Origin: Chloroflexota bacterium
GTDB lineage: Bacteria > Chloroflexota > Dehalococcoidia > DSTF01 > JACRBR01
Direction of reading: 5' to 3'
DNA: 12,449 bases
Assembly: GCA_021813085.1 (NCBI GenBank)
Contig: JAKAMA010000031.1
Span: 1 to 12,449, forward strand
Made by a program: the position numbers and the translations under genes. Below, one piece after another: positions 1-6,944 of this stretch (position 1 is the first letter of the stretch; each line of letters starts with the position of its first letter). The notes under the pieces are model-generated. The model ran no database searches, was not told the DNA's origin, and saw only the letters and a program-made list of their open reading frames with translations.

Positions 1-1347
1 CTCCGCGATCTGCTCGTCCGTCAGCAGCCCCTGCCGGCGCACGACTTCGACGATCGTCTCGCCCGTCCGCGCCGACTCCTGCGCCACCTTCGCCGCCGCG
101 CTGTAGCCGATGAGCGGGTTCAGCACCGTCGCCAGCCCCACGCTCGATTCGAAGTAGCGCCGCGCGCGCGCCGCGTCGGCGGTGATGCCGCGCACGCAGC
201 GCTCGGTCAGCGCCGCGATCGCGTTCGTCAGGATCTCGTACGACTGCAGCAGGTTGTGCGCGATCACCGGCATCATCACGTTCAGGTCGAGCTGCCCCGC
301 CTGCGCCGCCAGCGCGATCGTCGTGTCGTTGCCGATGACCTGGAAGCAGACCATGTCGGTCATCTCCGCCATCACCGGGTTCACCTTCCCCGGCATGATC
401 GATGACCCCGGCTGCACCGCCGGCAGCGCGATCTCCGCGAGCCCCGTGCGCGGCCCCGAGCTGAGCAGCCGCAGGTCGTTCGCGATCTGGATCAGGTCCA
501 GTGCCAGCGTCCGCAGCGACGCCGACACGTGCGCGAAGTCCGACATCGACTGCGTCACCGAGATCAGGTTGCCCGCCGGGTGCAGCTCCAGCCCCGGGAT
601 CTCGCGCGCCACCGTCTCCGCGTACCGCGGGTGCGTGTTCATGCCCGTGCCCGCCGCCGTCCCGCCGAGGTTGATCTCCCGCAGGCACGCCGCGGCCTGC
701 TCGATGCGCCCGAGGTCGCGCCGCAGCGTCCACGCCCACGCCGCGAACTCCTGCCCGAGCCGGATCGGCACCGCGTCCTGCAGGTGCGTGCGCGCCGACT
801 TCAGGACGGCGTCGAACGCGCGCCCCTTGCCGTCGAGCGCGCCCGCCAACTCCTCGATCTCGTGCACCAGCGCCGGCGTCATCGACAGCGCGGCGATGCG
901 GATCGCGGCCGGCACGGTGTCGTTCGTCGACTGGCTCATGTTCACGTGGTCGTTGGGGTGCACCGGCGCGTAGGCGCCGCGCGCGCCGCCGAGGATCTCG
1001 TTTGCGCGGTTGGCGATGACCTCGTTCGCGTTCATGTTGTACGAGGTGCCGGCGCCCGCCTGGAACGCATCGACCACGAATTCGTCGCGCAGCCCGCCCG
1101 CGGCGATCTCCTGCGCCGCCTGCTCGATCGCCGCCGCGAGCTTCGGGTCGAGCTTGCCGAGCTGCCGGTTGGCCCGCGCCGAGGCGTACTTGATCAGCGC
1201 CGTCGCGCGGACCAGCGCCGGATGCGACCGCATGCCGGAGATGGGGAAGTTCTCGACCGCGCGCTGCGTCTGCGCGCCGTAGTACGCCTGGGCCGGTACC
1301 CGCACCTCGCCCAGCGAGTCCCGCTCGATGCGCCATTCGCCCGCCAC
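1..1347 (-). CDS. aspA: Aspartate ammonia-lyase (aspartase/fumarase superfamily), C-terminus cut by window edge
   Basis: Predicted cytosolic lyase converting L-aspartate to fumarate and ammonia. The 449 residues present lack only the last few tens of residues of a usual family member of about 470. Superfamily motifs are in order: QAGAGTSYNMN near 96-106, NDHVNMSQSTND at 132-143, THLQDAVP at 187-194 and GSSIMPGKVNP at 314-324. Residues T101, S140, T141, N142, T187, H188, S315, K321 and N323 line up with the substrate-binding set known from Bacillus aspartase. The stretch VCFQVIGNDTT with AGQLDLNVM, and ERCVRGIT, resemble aspartases more than class II fumarases (where GNDATV and QGHFELNVF are usual), so I prefer aspartase; a fumC-type activity remains possible. 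The start is GTG at 1347, since the frame is closed by TAG at 1357-1359; GTG at 1353 is the only other choice. No Shine-Dalgarno sequence is visible. Confidence 0.8.
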   Translation of the reverse strand, partial: MAGEWRIERDSLGEVRVPAQAYYGAQTQRAVENFPISGMRSHPALVRATALIKYASARANRQLGKLDPKLAAAIEQAAQEIAAGGLRDEFVVDAFQAGAGTSYNMNANEVIANRANEILGGARGAYAPVHPNDHVNMSQSTNDTVPAAIRIAALSMTPALVHEIEELAGALDGKGRAFDAVLKSARTHLQDAVPIRLGQEFAAWAWTLRRDLGRIEQAAACLREINLGGTAAGTGMNTHPRYAETVAREIPGLELHPAGNLISVTQSMSDFAHVSASLRTLALDLIQIANDLRLLSSGPRTGLAEIALPAVQPGSSIMPGKVNPVMAEMTDMVCFQVIGNDTTIALAAQAGQLDLNVMMPVIAHNLLQSYEILTNAIAALTERCVRGITADAARARRYFESSVGLATVLNPLIGYSAAAKVAQESARTGETIVEVVRRQGLLTDEQIAE

Positions 1348-1353
1348 ACCCAC

Positions 1354-1359
1354 AGCCTA
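1354..1359 (-). promoter_or_regulatory. Possible -10 element for leaderless aspA-like transcript
   Basis: On the minus strand TAGGCT lies exactly 6 nt before the GTG at 1347. This TANNNT-N6-start spacing is the one expected when transcription begins at the start codon, and the gene has no Shine-Dalgarno sequence. No -35 match is seen upstream. On its own this would be weak; it gains weight because the same layout precedes three other genes in the window. Confidence 0.35.
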
Positions 1360-1391
1360 CCGCGCGCGGGGGGTGGCGCGTGGGGGCGGTG

Positions 1392-1401
1392 CGTTGACGC
1401 G
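1392..1401. repeat. Left copy of 10-nt direct repeat flanking the McrBC-like operon
   Basis: CGTTGACGCG occurs here, just downstream of the last gene of the operon, and again in the same orientation at 4563-4572 just upstream of mcrB. The pair brackets the operon almost exactly. Ten bases is short enough for chance in GC-rich DNA, so a role as target-site duplication or attachment remnant is only a suggestion. Confidence 0.2.
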
Positions 1402-1408
1402 GAGAGTT

Positions 1409-1654
1409 TCAGTATCCGTACAGGATCTCGACATCCTCGCCCCGCTCGAGCAGATGGATGATCTCGCGAATCGCCCGTGCCTCTTCCGGCCCATCCGGTA
1501 CGAGGTTGTTCAGTGCCTCGATGACCTCAGGTTCGGGCTCCAGCCAGCAGTATTTCAGCTCAAAGTCCTGCGCGTAGATGTACAGCATCTCTGAGAATTG
1601 CCTACTGACATGCAGTGCCTCTGAGGTCGGATTGATTTGTACGACGCCACCCAT
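1409..1654 (-). CDS. Hypothetical 81-residue protein, third gene of the McrBC-like operon
   Basis: Not recognised as a known family. The protein is short and acidic (many Glu and Asp, as in LEPEPEVIEAL and HLLERGEDVEIL), with no signal peptide, membrane segment or Cys cluster. It looks like a compact soluble domain with a beta-like N-terminal half and a helical C-terminal half. Coding status is supported by a good ribosome binding site, GAAGGAG with 5 nt to ATG, overlapping the stop region of mcrC only 12 nt upstream, and by codon use like mcrB. Its place directly after mcrC suggests an accessory or regulatory partner of the restriction system, but that is inference from position. It is intact although mcrC next to it is broken. 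Confidence 0.7.
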   Translation of the reverse strand: MGGVVQINPTSEALHVSRQFSEMLYIYAQDFELKYCWLEPEPEVIEALNNLVPDGPEEARAIREIIHLLERGEDVEILYGY

Positions 1655-1666
1655 GATTTCTCCTTC

Positions 1667-3011
1667 CTAGTCTTCCCGTGCAAATTCCTCTGCCAGCGCA
1701 TCCACGATCTTGTGCATCGGAACCCCCATCGGCAGTGCGGTCAGCCGAAGGTCAATGCGTCGCTCGCTTGCCCGCAGCGCGGCGCGATGGAACAAGCGCC
1801 CGCGCTCTTTCAGCGACAGCCACGTTGCCTGACGACAGGGATACGCGAGACAGAGGATCACGTGCGGCGCGGATGTAGTGTTCGCGTAAGCGAGCACCTG
1901 CAGCAGATCGGCTCGATGCCGCTCGCGCAGTGCGATCAAGCAGCAGGTCGGGTACCAGGGATTTCTGCGACCCGACGTACGGCGGTTCCCACTCGATAGG
2001 AGTGAGGGTCTGGCGCTCGCGACCCGATCGCACCGTGCCGCCGATGCGGCGAGAGACGCCAATCAATACAGCCTCCACCCACGCCTCGAAGAACTGCTCC
2101 ATCGACATGCGCCACGGCAAACCTTCGAGATCGCTCAATCCACCGAGCCCCCGCTCATCGACCGTCCACTGCACTGCTTGCAAGCCATCGAAGAACGCGC
2201 TCGACTTCAACGGGCTGCGGAGCCAGGCATCAAATTGAAGGGCAGTAGGTGGATGTGGTGGGGCGTCACGTACCCGCTCGATCAGGGAGTTGCACAGCTC
2301 GATGAGTTGGATCACGAATACACCGGCCGATGATTGCCCGGCCAGCGAGTCGAACTGCTTCTGCAGCGTGAAGCGAATCGCCGAACGCAGCGCACGATCA
2401 TCGCGGAGATCCGGAAAGCGGCAGGGAACGCTGGTGAATTGTGCGCGCGGCATCTGGCGCACCGCGTAATTTGACCAGTCGACCGTCCCCCGAGGGGCGC
2501 TTCGATGCTCCTCAACAAGTTCGAAGCGGCGGGTCAATTGATTCAGCAGCGCTTCGATGCGAAATAGAACGATCGCGGAGAGCACCCACGGTGGCACCTT
2601 GCGCTCCGAGCGTGGCAGCAGAGGAAGAGCAAGCGGTGCCGGGATCACCCGCCAGCCCATGTCCGCCAGCATCGGCCCGATCCCTGGCCAGTCGAACCGT
2701 GGCCTCACAACGAGCCCGTACTCGATTTGGCCGCTTGTCGGGGACACGAGCGGCACTGCGCCGACCTTCGTCGTCGCATGGAACTGGAGCGACACGGTAC
2801 TCCCATCGTAATGCGGTTCTACGGTCGTGCCGAGCTGACCCAGCGTCGCGCGGTTTCGAGCGATGAACTGCGATGAGAGGCGAGCGGACTGTGCTGACGC
2901 ATCGCGAGGCATAGCACCGCGCGACAAGAACGAAGCCTCTACGGCGATGGTTGAGGAGTCGGACAGCTCGATGCAGCGGGGCGCCGCTGTGCGTGTCCTA
3001 GTCGCTGCCAT
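1667..3011 (-). pseudogene. mcrC: McrC-like restriction nuclease subunit, disrupted by frame change in the nuclease core
   Basis: McrC is the PD-(D/E)xK nuclease partner that works with the McrB NTPase ring to cut modified DNA. The N-terminal part reads from ATG at 3011, which overlaps the mcrB stop by 14 nt (translational coupling), through RGTVDWSNYAVRQMPRAQF and CRFPDLRDDRALR to LVPDLLLD near 1941-1955, the expected first catalytic motif (PD at about 1947-1952). From there this frame gives low-complexity Arg/Ala/Ser sequence until a stop at 1752. The typical McrC C-terminus, RHRADLLQVLAYAN then HVILCLAYPCRQATW and ERGRLFHRAAL, continues in another frame to the stop at 1667. Only 37 nt separate the PD codon from the HRAD codon. 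The family normally has some 30-50 residues there, including a DAKYK-like D/E-x-K motif, which I find in no frame. So this looks like an internal deletion with a frame change, not a single-base error. An assembly collapse could give the same picture. Confidence 0.75.
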
Positions 3012-4548
3012 TGTAGTCTGCGGCACGCGGACGGCTCTCGAGCCGTTGCAGGTAGGCGCGGATCGGTTCGGAGAAGCCACCCACGTACCCTTGTGACAGA
3101 TACTCGCGAAGGAGAGGCGCGAGCGTCACGTTCAATTGCGCCGCAGGATCCATCGGCGGTTTGACGAGGAAGTACGAGTGGCCGGGTACCAAGTCAAATG
3201 CGTCTCCCCGCGCGTGCTCGACGAAGATCATGACGAGATCGTCAAACGCGCGCTTCATCAGTGGGTCGCCTTGCGCGTCGATGACCCGTGCCTGCGGCCA
3301 AAGTTTCGCGAAGGCGAAGCGCCTGCGTACCGCGACGTCGACAGCCGCCAGGCTGCGGTCGGCGGTGTTCATGGTTCCAAGGATGTGGAGGTTGTCCGGC
3401 AGCGTCAGGTGCGTCTCGAGTGGAACGCCGAAGTCATATGGGAGCTCGATCGACCGCACTCCTGCATCGTCCCGTTCGTCGTCAGGCTCGAGCAGGTAAA
3501 TCGCTTCGCCAAGCACCTTGGCCAGATCCGCGCGGTTGATTTCGTCGATGTGGAGAAGGTATGGCAGCGTCGGGTTGTCTCGAGCTGCCTGGGCGGCCCG
3601 CATGAGAAAGCCAGGCTGGGGCGCGAAGCTCAGCCCGATGCCCTCCGAAGTCCGCGTCGGCGCCAGCCCGCCGACGAAGTTCTCGTAAGTTGTGTTCGGA
3701 TGGAACTGAATGGATCTGCCCCGGCCGTCGTACTGGCCAGTGAGCAGCCGGCGCGCTAGGCGCGTCTTGCCGGTACCCGGCGGCCCCTCGACGATGACGA
3801 ACCGCCGCGCAGCAAGCAGAGCGACCACGTCGTCCTCGGACAGGTCGGGCATCAGATGATGGAGCCACGCATTCTTGATGTTCTCCGCCTCGGCCCGTAG
3901 GGGCTGTAGGAGCTTGACACCCCGCTCGGCGAACATCAGGTCGAAGAACGCCTTCAGCGCCTCCATCGTGAGTTGTGCATCGTCCCCAGGTGCGTAGATC
4001 CCGTAGAGCACCTTGCCGTACCGATCGAAGACGCGCTTGTAGGGTTCGAAGTGCGAGATGACAGTCGCCGGAACATTCTCGTCCGTGCGCGTGGGATCCT
4101 GCTTGGCCCACGCTACCTGCCTGCCGCGGCCGTGCGCAGCATTCAGCCAGCCGCAGAGCGCCTGTACCTTGCGCGCGTGCCCCGGCCGGCCCAGTATCTC
4201 GTCGTCCGGATGGAGCCCGGCTGTTCCAACGACAAAGGTGATCAGGCATGGGGCGTCGGTGGCGGGGAAGATCGCGATCGACATGCCACCGTACGGCCCA
4301 TTCGTGGGGTTGGACGGGTGAATGTAGCCGGCATAGGCGACGCCTGACTCGTTAGCCGCTGCTGCCGGACGAAGCGTCACCGTTTCCTTGGCCGCCGCCG
4401 GATAGCGACCGTCGCCGGAACCGAACAGCGCTTCGAACGCAGCCTGATTCGCCGGCGCCCAGTCGGCCGCGCCGCGCATGACGATGTCGAGCAATTGTCC
4501 CAGGCCCACGTCACCCCCACCGAGCCGCGCGGAGGTAGGCTCCTGCAT
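2998..4548 (-). CDS. mcrB: McrB-like AAA+ NTPase of a type IV restriction system
   Basis: Motor and target-recognition subunit of an McrBC-type system: McrB forms a GTP-using AAA+ ring that binds modified DNA and activates McrC. In this 516-residue protein the Walker A motif GPPGTGKT lies at 255-262, Walker B LLHIDEIN at 331-338, the McrB signature GTMNTADRS at 391-399, and an arginine-rich VRRRF at 407-411. The first 230 residues hold a separate recognition-type domain (GPYGGMSIAIFP, CLITFVVGTAGL, GHARKVQALCGWLN) that I cannot assign with confidence. The frame is open to 4620, but ATG 4548 is preferred: a TTGACA/TACGCT promoter lies at 4573-4602, so an ATG at 4620 would not be transcribed from it. 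There is no clear Shine-Dalgarno sequence. The gene overlaps mcrC by 14 nt. All motifs are intact although its nuclease partner is broken. Confidence 0.9.
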   Translation of the reverse strand: MQEPTSARLGGGDVGLGQLLDIVMRGAADWAPANQAAFEALFGSGDGRYPAAAKETVTLRPAAAANESGVAYAGYIHPSNPTNGPYGGMSIAIFPATDAPCLITFVVGTAGLHPDDEILGRPGHARKVQALCGWLNAAHGRGRQVAWAKQDPTRTDENVPATVISHFEPYKRVFDRYGKVLYGIYAPGDDAQLTMEALKAFFDLMFAERGVKLLQPLRAEAENIKNAWLHHLMPDLSEDDVVALLAARRFVIVEGPPGTGKTRLARRLLTGQYDGRGRSIQFHPNTTYENFVGGLAPTRTSEGIGLSFAPQPGFLMRAAQAARDNPTLPYLLHIDEINRADLAKVLGEAIYLLEPDDERDDAGVRSIELPYDFGVPLETHLTLPDNLHILGTMNTADRSLAAVDVAVRRRFAFAKLWPQARVIDAQGDPLMKRAFDDLVMIFVEHARGDAFDLVPGHSYFLVKPPMDPAAQLNVTLAPLLREYLSQGYVGGFSEPIRAYLQRLESRPRAADYNGSD

Positions 4549-4562
4549 CGCAGGCGCGGTTT

Positions 4563-4572
4563 CGTTGACGCG
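4563..4572. repeat. Right copy of 10-nt direct repeat flanking the McrBC-like operon
   Basis: CGTTGACGCG, identical and in the same orientation to 1392-1401. This copy lies in the short 5' untranslated region of mcrB, directly after its -10 box. It could be an insertion scar or coincidence. Confidence 0.2.
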
Positions 4573-4602
4573 AGCGTATCGGGACCTTGCCGTGGGTGTC
4601 AA
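4573..4602 (-). promoter_or_regulatory. Sigma-70-type promoter of the mcrB operon
   Basis: On the minus strand a perfect TTGACA (4597-4602) is followed after 18 nt by TACGCT (4573-4578). Transcription would start near 4566, giving a leader of about 18 nt before ATG 4548. This placement decides the mcrB start. The next 1.5 kb to mcrC has no comparable site, so the three genes probably share this promoter. Confidence 0.6.
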
Positions 4603-4689
4603 CGGGCCGGCGCGATCCACCGCCCGCGCGCACGGCGGCGCTCCCCGCGGGCCGCGACGACCCGAGGGCGTGGCGTTCGGATTCCTTCG

Positions 4690-4887
4690 CTAACTCAGCG
4701 AGTCAAGCGCGACGCCCGCCGCACCTGCACTGCGGGGCAGCCGACGAAAGCTCGCGCGCACCTGGACGGTGTGGCGCTTGGCCCGGCCGGTGCTCCCGGC
4801 GGGCCCGCGGACAGCGGGCCCCGGCACCACCTCCGGGCGCAGGATCGTGCCTGGGTCTCGTGCGGATGGGGATGCCTGTCTCATCAT
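4690..4887 (-). CDS. Possible small ORF (65 residues) with strong ribosome binding site, unrecognised
   Basis: An AGGAGGG sequence (4891-4897 on the opposite strand) stands 3 nt before one ATG (4887) and 6 nt before a second in-frame ATG (4884), a near-ideal initiation region for the second. The product would be a basic, Arg/Pro/Ala/Gly-rich peptide ending DSLS, with no recognisable domain, membrane segment or Cys motif. The composition is close to what random GC-rich DNA gives, and a strong hairpin (4789-4828) lies inside the frame. It sits between nth and mcrB on the same strand. It could be a real small or leader peptide, a decayed gene tail, or chance. Confidence 0.25.
   Translation of the reverse strand: MMRQASPSARDPGTILRPEVVPGPAVRGPAGSTGRAKRHTVQVRASFRRLPRSAGAAGVALDSLS
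4789..4828. repeat. Strong GC hairpin between nth and mcrB
   Basis: GGGCCCGC (4801-4808) and GCGGGCCC (4814-4821) form a perfect 8-bp stem around a 5-nt loop, extended through an asymmetric internal loop by GGTGC (4789-4793) with GCACC (4824-4828). It lies about 120 nt past the nth stop on the minus strand and upstream of the mcrB promoter. No U-tract follows, so it may be a terminator without a U-tract or simply a stable structure. Confidence 0.45.
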
Positions 4888-4948
4888 CAACCCTCCTGCT
4901 CGCCCCGCCTGCTCGCCACCACGTCGCGCGGCGGCACCGGCCGGGCGA

Positions 4949-5794
4949 TCATACACCCGTTGGCGGCGCTTGCGAAGGGGTCTTTCGCGGCGATGTTCCC
5001 ACCATCCCGCCAGCCTGAAGCGGGCGCCGATCGCCGCCCAGACGGGCCGTCCGGCCAGCCAGCTCCGGATGGAAGACGGCGGCGGCGGGGCAGAGGTCGC
5101 GGAGGACGCATTCCGGGCAGCGGGGCCGCTGGGCGGTGCAGACGCGCCGCCCGTGCTTGATGAGGGCAATGTGGAACGCGTAGAAGTCCTGCGGCGGCAC
5201 CTGCGCTTCGAGCAGCGCATGGGCCTTCTCCGGCGTCATCCTCGCCCGGCCCGCGCGCTCGGGGATGAGCGCGAGGCGCGTGGCGACGCGGAAGACGTGC
5301 GTATCGACCGGCATCGCCGGCAGGCCGAGGGCGAACATCAGCACGCAGGCGGCGGTCTTCGGGCCGACGCCGTGGATGCTGCGCAGCCAGGCGCGCGCCT
5401 CCTCGAGCGGCAGTCCGGCGAGGAACTGGAGGTCGTAGCCGCCGGTGCGCTCCTTGATGTCGCGCAGCGCCCCCTGGATACGGGGCGCCTTCGTCGGTGC
5501 GAGGCCGCCGGGCTGGATCGCGGCGATCAGCACGCCGAGTGGCGCCGACGCCACATCGTCCCAGGCGGGGAACGCCTCGGTCAGCCGCACGAAGGCGCGG
5601 CCGGAGTTGGCGTCGGAGGTGTTCTGCGAGAGGATCGTCAGCACGAGCTCGGAGATCGCGTCGTGGTGCGGGCGCCATTCCGGCAGGCCGTAGGCGTCAT
5701 CGAGGCGGGCGATGATCTCCGGGATGCGGCCAAGCCTCGGGTGCGGCTTCGGCCGGCGGAGACGGCGTGTCGCTGACGTGCGTGCGGGCGGCAT
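4949..5794 (-). CDS. nth: Endonuclease III-like DNA glycosylase with 4Fe-4S cluster
   Basis: Base-excision-repair enzyme of the HhH-GPD family that removes oxidised pyrimidines and nicks the abasic site. In 281 residues the expected parts appear in order: TILSQNTSD at 53-61; the helix-hairpin-helix LRSIHGVGPKTA at 137-148 with catalytic-type Lys146; VDTHVFRV at 163-170 with the essential Asp164; and a C-terminal Cys-x6-Cys-x2-Cys-x5-Cys cluster at 219, 226, 229 and 235. Endonuclease III is usually 210-230 residues; the extra length is a basic N-terminal extension of about 25 residues and a low-complexity tail of about 40 after the cluster. ATG 5794 is chosen because it is the first Met close to the conserved region and has TATGCT 6 nt upstream; sequence further 5' in this frame is not protein-like. 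A thymine- or uracil-specific relative cannot be excluded. Confidence 0.88.
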   Translation of the reverse strand: MPPARTSATRRLRRPKPHPRLGRIPEIIARLDDAYGLPEWRPHHDAISELVLTILSQNTSDANSGRAFVRLTEAFPAWDDVASAPLGVLIAAIQPGGLAPTKAPRIQGALRDIKERTGGYDLQFLAGLPLEEARAWLRSIHGVGPKTAACVLMFALGLPAMPVDTHVFRVATRLALIPERAGRARMTPEKAHALLEAQVPPQDFYAFHIALIKHGRRVCTAQRPRCPECVLRDLCPAAAVFHPELAGRTARLGGDRRPLQAGGMVGTSPRKTPSQAPPTGV

Positions 5795-5800
5795 GGGGCG

Positions 5801-5806
5801 AGCATA
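5801..5806 (-). promoter_or_regulatory. Possible -10 element for leaderless nth transcript
   Basis: TATGCT on the minus strand, 6 nt before ATG 5794, with no Shine-Dalgarno sequence and no convincing -35. Same TANNNT-N6-start layout as in the aspA-like gene and serS. Confidence 0.4.
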
Positions 5807-5913
5807 CGCGAAGCGAACCGGGCGTGCACCGCCGCTACATGAGGAGAGAGCGATGGCGCACGGGGCACGAGGGCCGCGAGATCCGCCGCACTGCACGCCC
5901 AAAGGGCCGCGCA

Positions 5914-5947
5914 GCAGAAGGCCGGACGTGCTGGCCCGGCCTTCTGC
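5914..5947 (-). terminator. Hairpin terminator candidate after the 3D-domain gene
   Basis: GCAGAAGGCCGG (5914-5925) and CCGGCCTTCTGC (5936-5947) are a perfect 12-bp inverted repeat around a 10-nt loop, 22 nt beyond the stop codon of the 3D-domain gene and well before nth. No U-tract follows, so this would be a terminator without a U-tract, or an RNA 3'-end stabiliser. Position and strength support a 3'-end function. Confidence 0.6.
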
Positions 5948-5969
5948 GCTGCCCGTGCGCCGTCCGGCG

Positions 5970-6845
5970 CTAGTTGACGATCCGGATCCGGGACATGGTC
6001 GAGCCGAGCTGGCGCTGCCATGCCATGCCGTCCGCCGTGTCGCTGAAGTACACGTCGACCCAGGTCGGCGAGAGCATGCCGCGGTCGAGGCACTCGTAGG
6101 TGCGCCCGGTCGGGTCGCCATCGATCTTCAGCTTGGTGCCGAAGGCGAGGTTCGAGCTGCACGCGGCGGCGCCGGCGAAGGGCTCGCCACCGCTCGACAT
6201 GCGGTTGCAGTAGCCGCCGCCGGGGCCGGTGCAGCCGTAGATCGTGATACGCGACAGCAGCACGGTGCCGGGAGCGTAGCCCGAGGCGGCGTTGACGCTG
6301 TACGGTGCGCCAGCGCCGGCCCGCTGGCTCGCCAGCGCCCGCTGCTGCGCCTCGCGCTCGTGCGCGATCGTAACGAGGGCCTTCACCTGCTGCCAGCGCT
6401 CCGCCTCCGCTGCCGCCGCCATCACCGCGGCGCCAAGCTGCGGCGCGGGTGGCGCGGCATCGCTGGCGGACCGCGCCCAGTCACCCGCGACGCCGGAGGC
6501 GGCACGCAGCTCGGCCGGCGGTCCGTAGAGGGGCCGCGCGGGAGATGAGGACGACCGGATGCTGCTGATCAGCGCCGTCATGGCGGGGATCGATGCCGCC
6601 AGCAGGATCACGGCGACACCGATGAGTGCCGCGGAGACGAACCGGCGGCCGACGGCTTCACGTGCGTTCGGAAGTTGGCCGACGCGTGCGCCAATCCCGG
6701 CGACGAGCGGCTTCGGCTGCGGGAATGCCTCGGCGAAGACCGGCTGCGGCCTCCGCTCGTTGACGAGCGCCATGCCGACCGCGGCGGCAGTTCCGGCGAC
6801 CATCATGGTCGCGCGGGCGCCCGCAACGAATCCTCGGTATCTCAG
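5970..6845 (-). CDS. Membrane-anchored protein with C-terminal 3D/double-psi-barrel-like domain
   Basis: Likely an exported cell-wall-associated protein. Counting 291 residues from CTG 6845, there is a basic N-terminus with a hydrophobic stretch at about 6-28, a strong membrane segment at 68-94 (RRFVSAALIGVAVILLAAS), an Ala-rich helical linker rich in Glu, Arg and Gln at 140-175, and a Cys-containing C-terminal domain at 198-290. That domain runs ITIYGCTG, ACSSNLAFGTKLKI, YECLDRG, WVDVYFSD; this order matches 3D-domain (RlpA-like double-psi barrel) proteins, including the acidic residues of CLDRG and WVDVYF. Cys205, 213, 229 and 252 could pair in the periplasm or outside. CTG is preferred because AAGGAGG lies 5 nt upstream, whereas ATG 6806 has no ribosome binding site; with ATG the protein has 278 residues. 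A TTG at 6935 is too close to the transcription start to be likely. Confidence 0.78.
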   Translation of the reverse strand: MRYRGFVAGARATMMVAGTAAAVGMALVNERRPQPVFAEAFPQPKPLVAGIGARVGQLPNAREAVGRRFVSAALIGVAVILLAASIPAMTALISSIRSSSSPARPLYGPPAELRAASGVAGDWARSASDAAPPAPQLGAAVMAAAAEAERWQQVKALVTIAHEREAQQRALASQRAGAGAPYSVNAASGYAPGTVLLSRITIYGCTGPGGGYCNRMSSGGEPFAGAAACSSNLAFGTKLKIDGDPTGRTYECLDRGMLSPTWVDVYFSDTADGMAWQRQLGSTMSRIRIVN

Positions 6846-6938
6846 AGAGCCCTCCTTGTGAACGAACCCGGGGCCAGAAAACGCCCGAAACCCGCCGTGG
6901 GCGGGCGGCCCTCGCCACCAGGCGCGAGGGCGCAAAAC
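6846..6938 (-). promoter_or_regulatory. Structured leader, possible attenuator or riboswitch, upstream of the 3D-domain gene
   Basis: About 93 nt of leader separate the predicted transcription start from the start codon. In RNA sense it contains a perfect hairpin GCCCTCGC-N8-GCGAGGGC (6908-6931). Next come two mutually exclusive stems: CCCGCC/GGCGGG (6891-6905), or CGCCCG (6902-6907) with CGGGCG (6882-6887). The second is directly followed by TTTTCT (6876-6881), like an intrinsic terminator. The AAGGAGG ribosome site comes after it. Alternative stems ending in a U-run suggest conditional termination. I could not match it to a known riboswitch consensus. Confidence 0.4.
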
Positions 6939-6944
6939 AGGCGG

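Noticed and set aside
529..1461. Long plus-strand frame (310 residues) opposite the aspartase-like gene
   Set aside because: Arg/His/Val-rich composition without domains, produced by the reverse strand of a conserved GC-rich gene.
2998..3080. Upstream ATG at 3080 as the start of McrC
   Set aside because: It would overlap mcrB by 83 nt and add residues that only mirror the mcrB coding frame; ATG 3011 overlaps by 14 nt, usual for coupled genes.
5853..6548. Plus-strand frame from ATG 5853 with an AGGAGAG sequence upstream
   Set aside because: It crosses the 12-bp hairpin and lies antisense to the 3D-domain gene; the product is Arg/Ala/Pro-rich with no domain.
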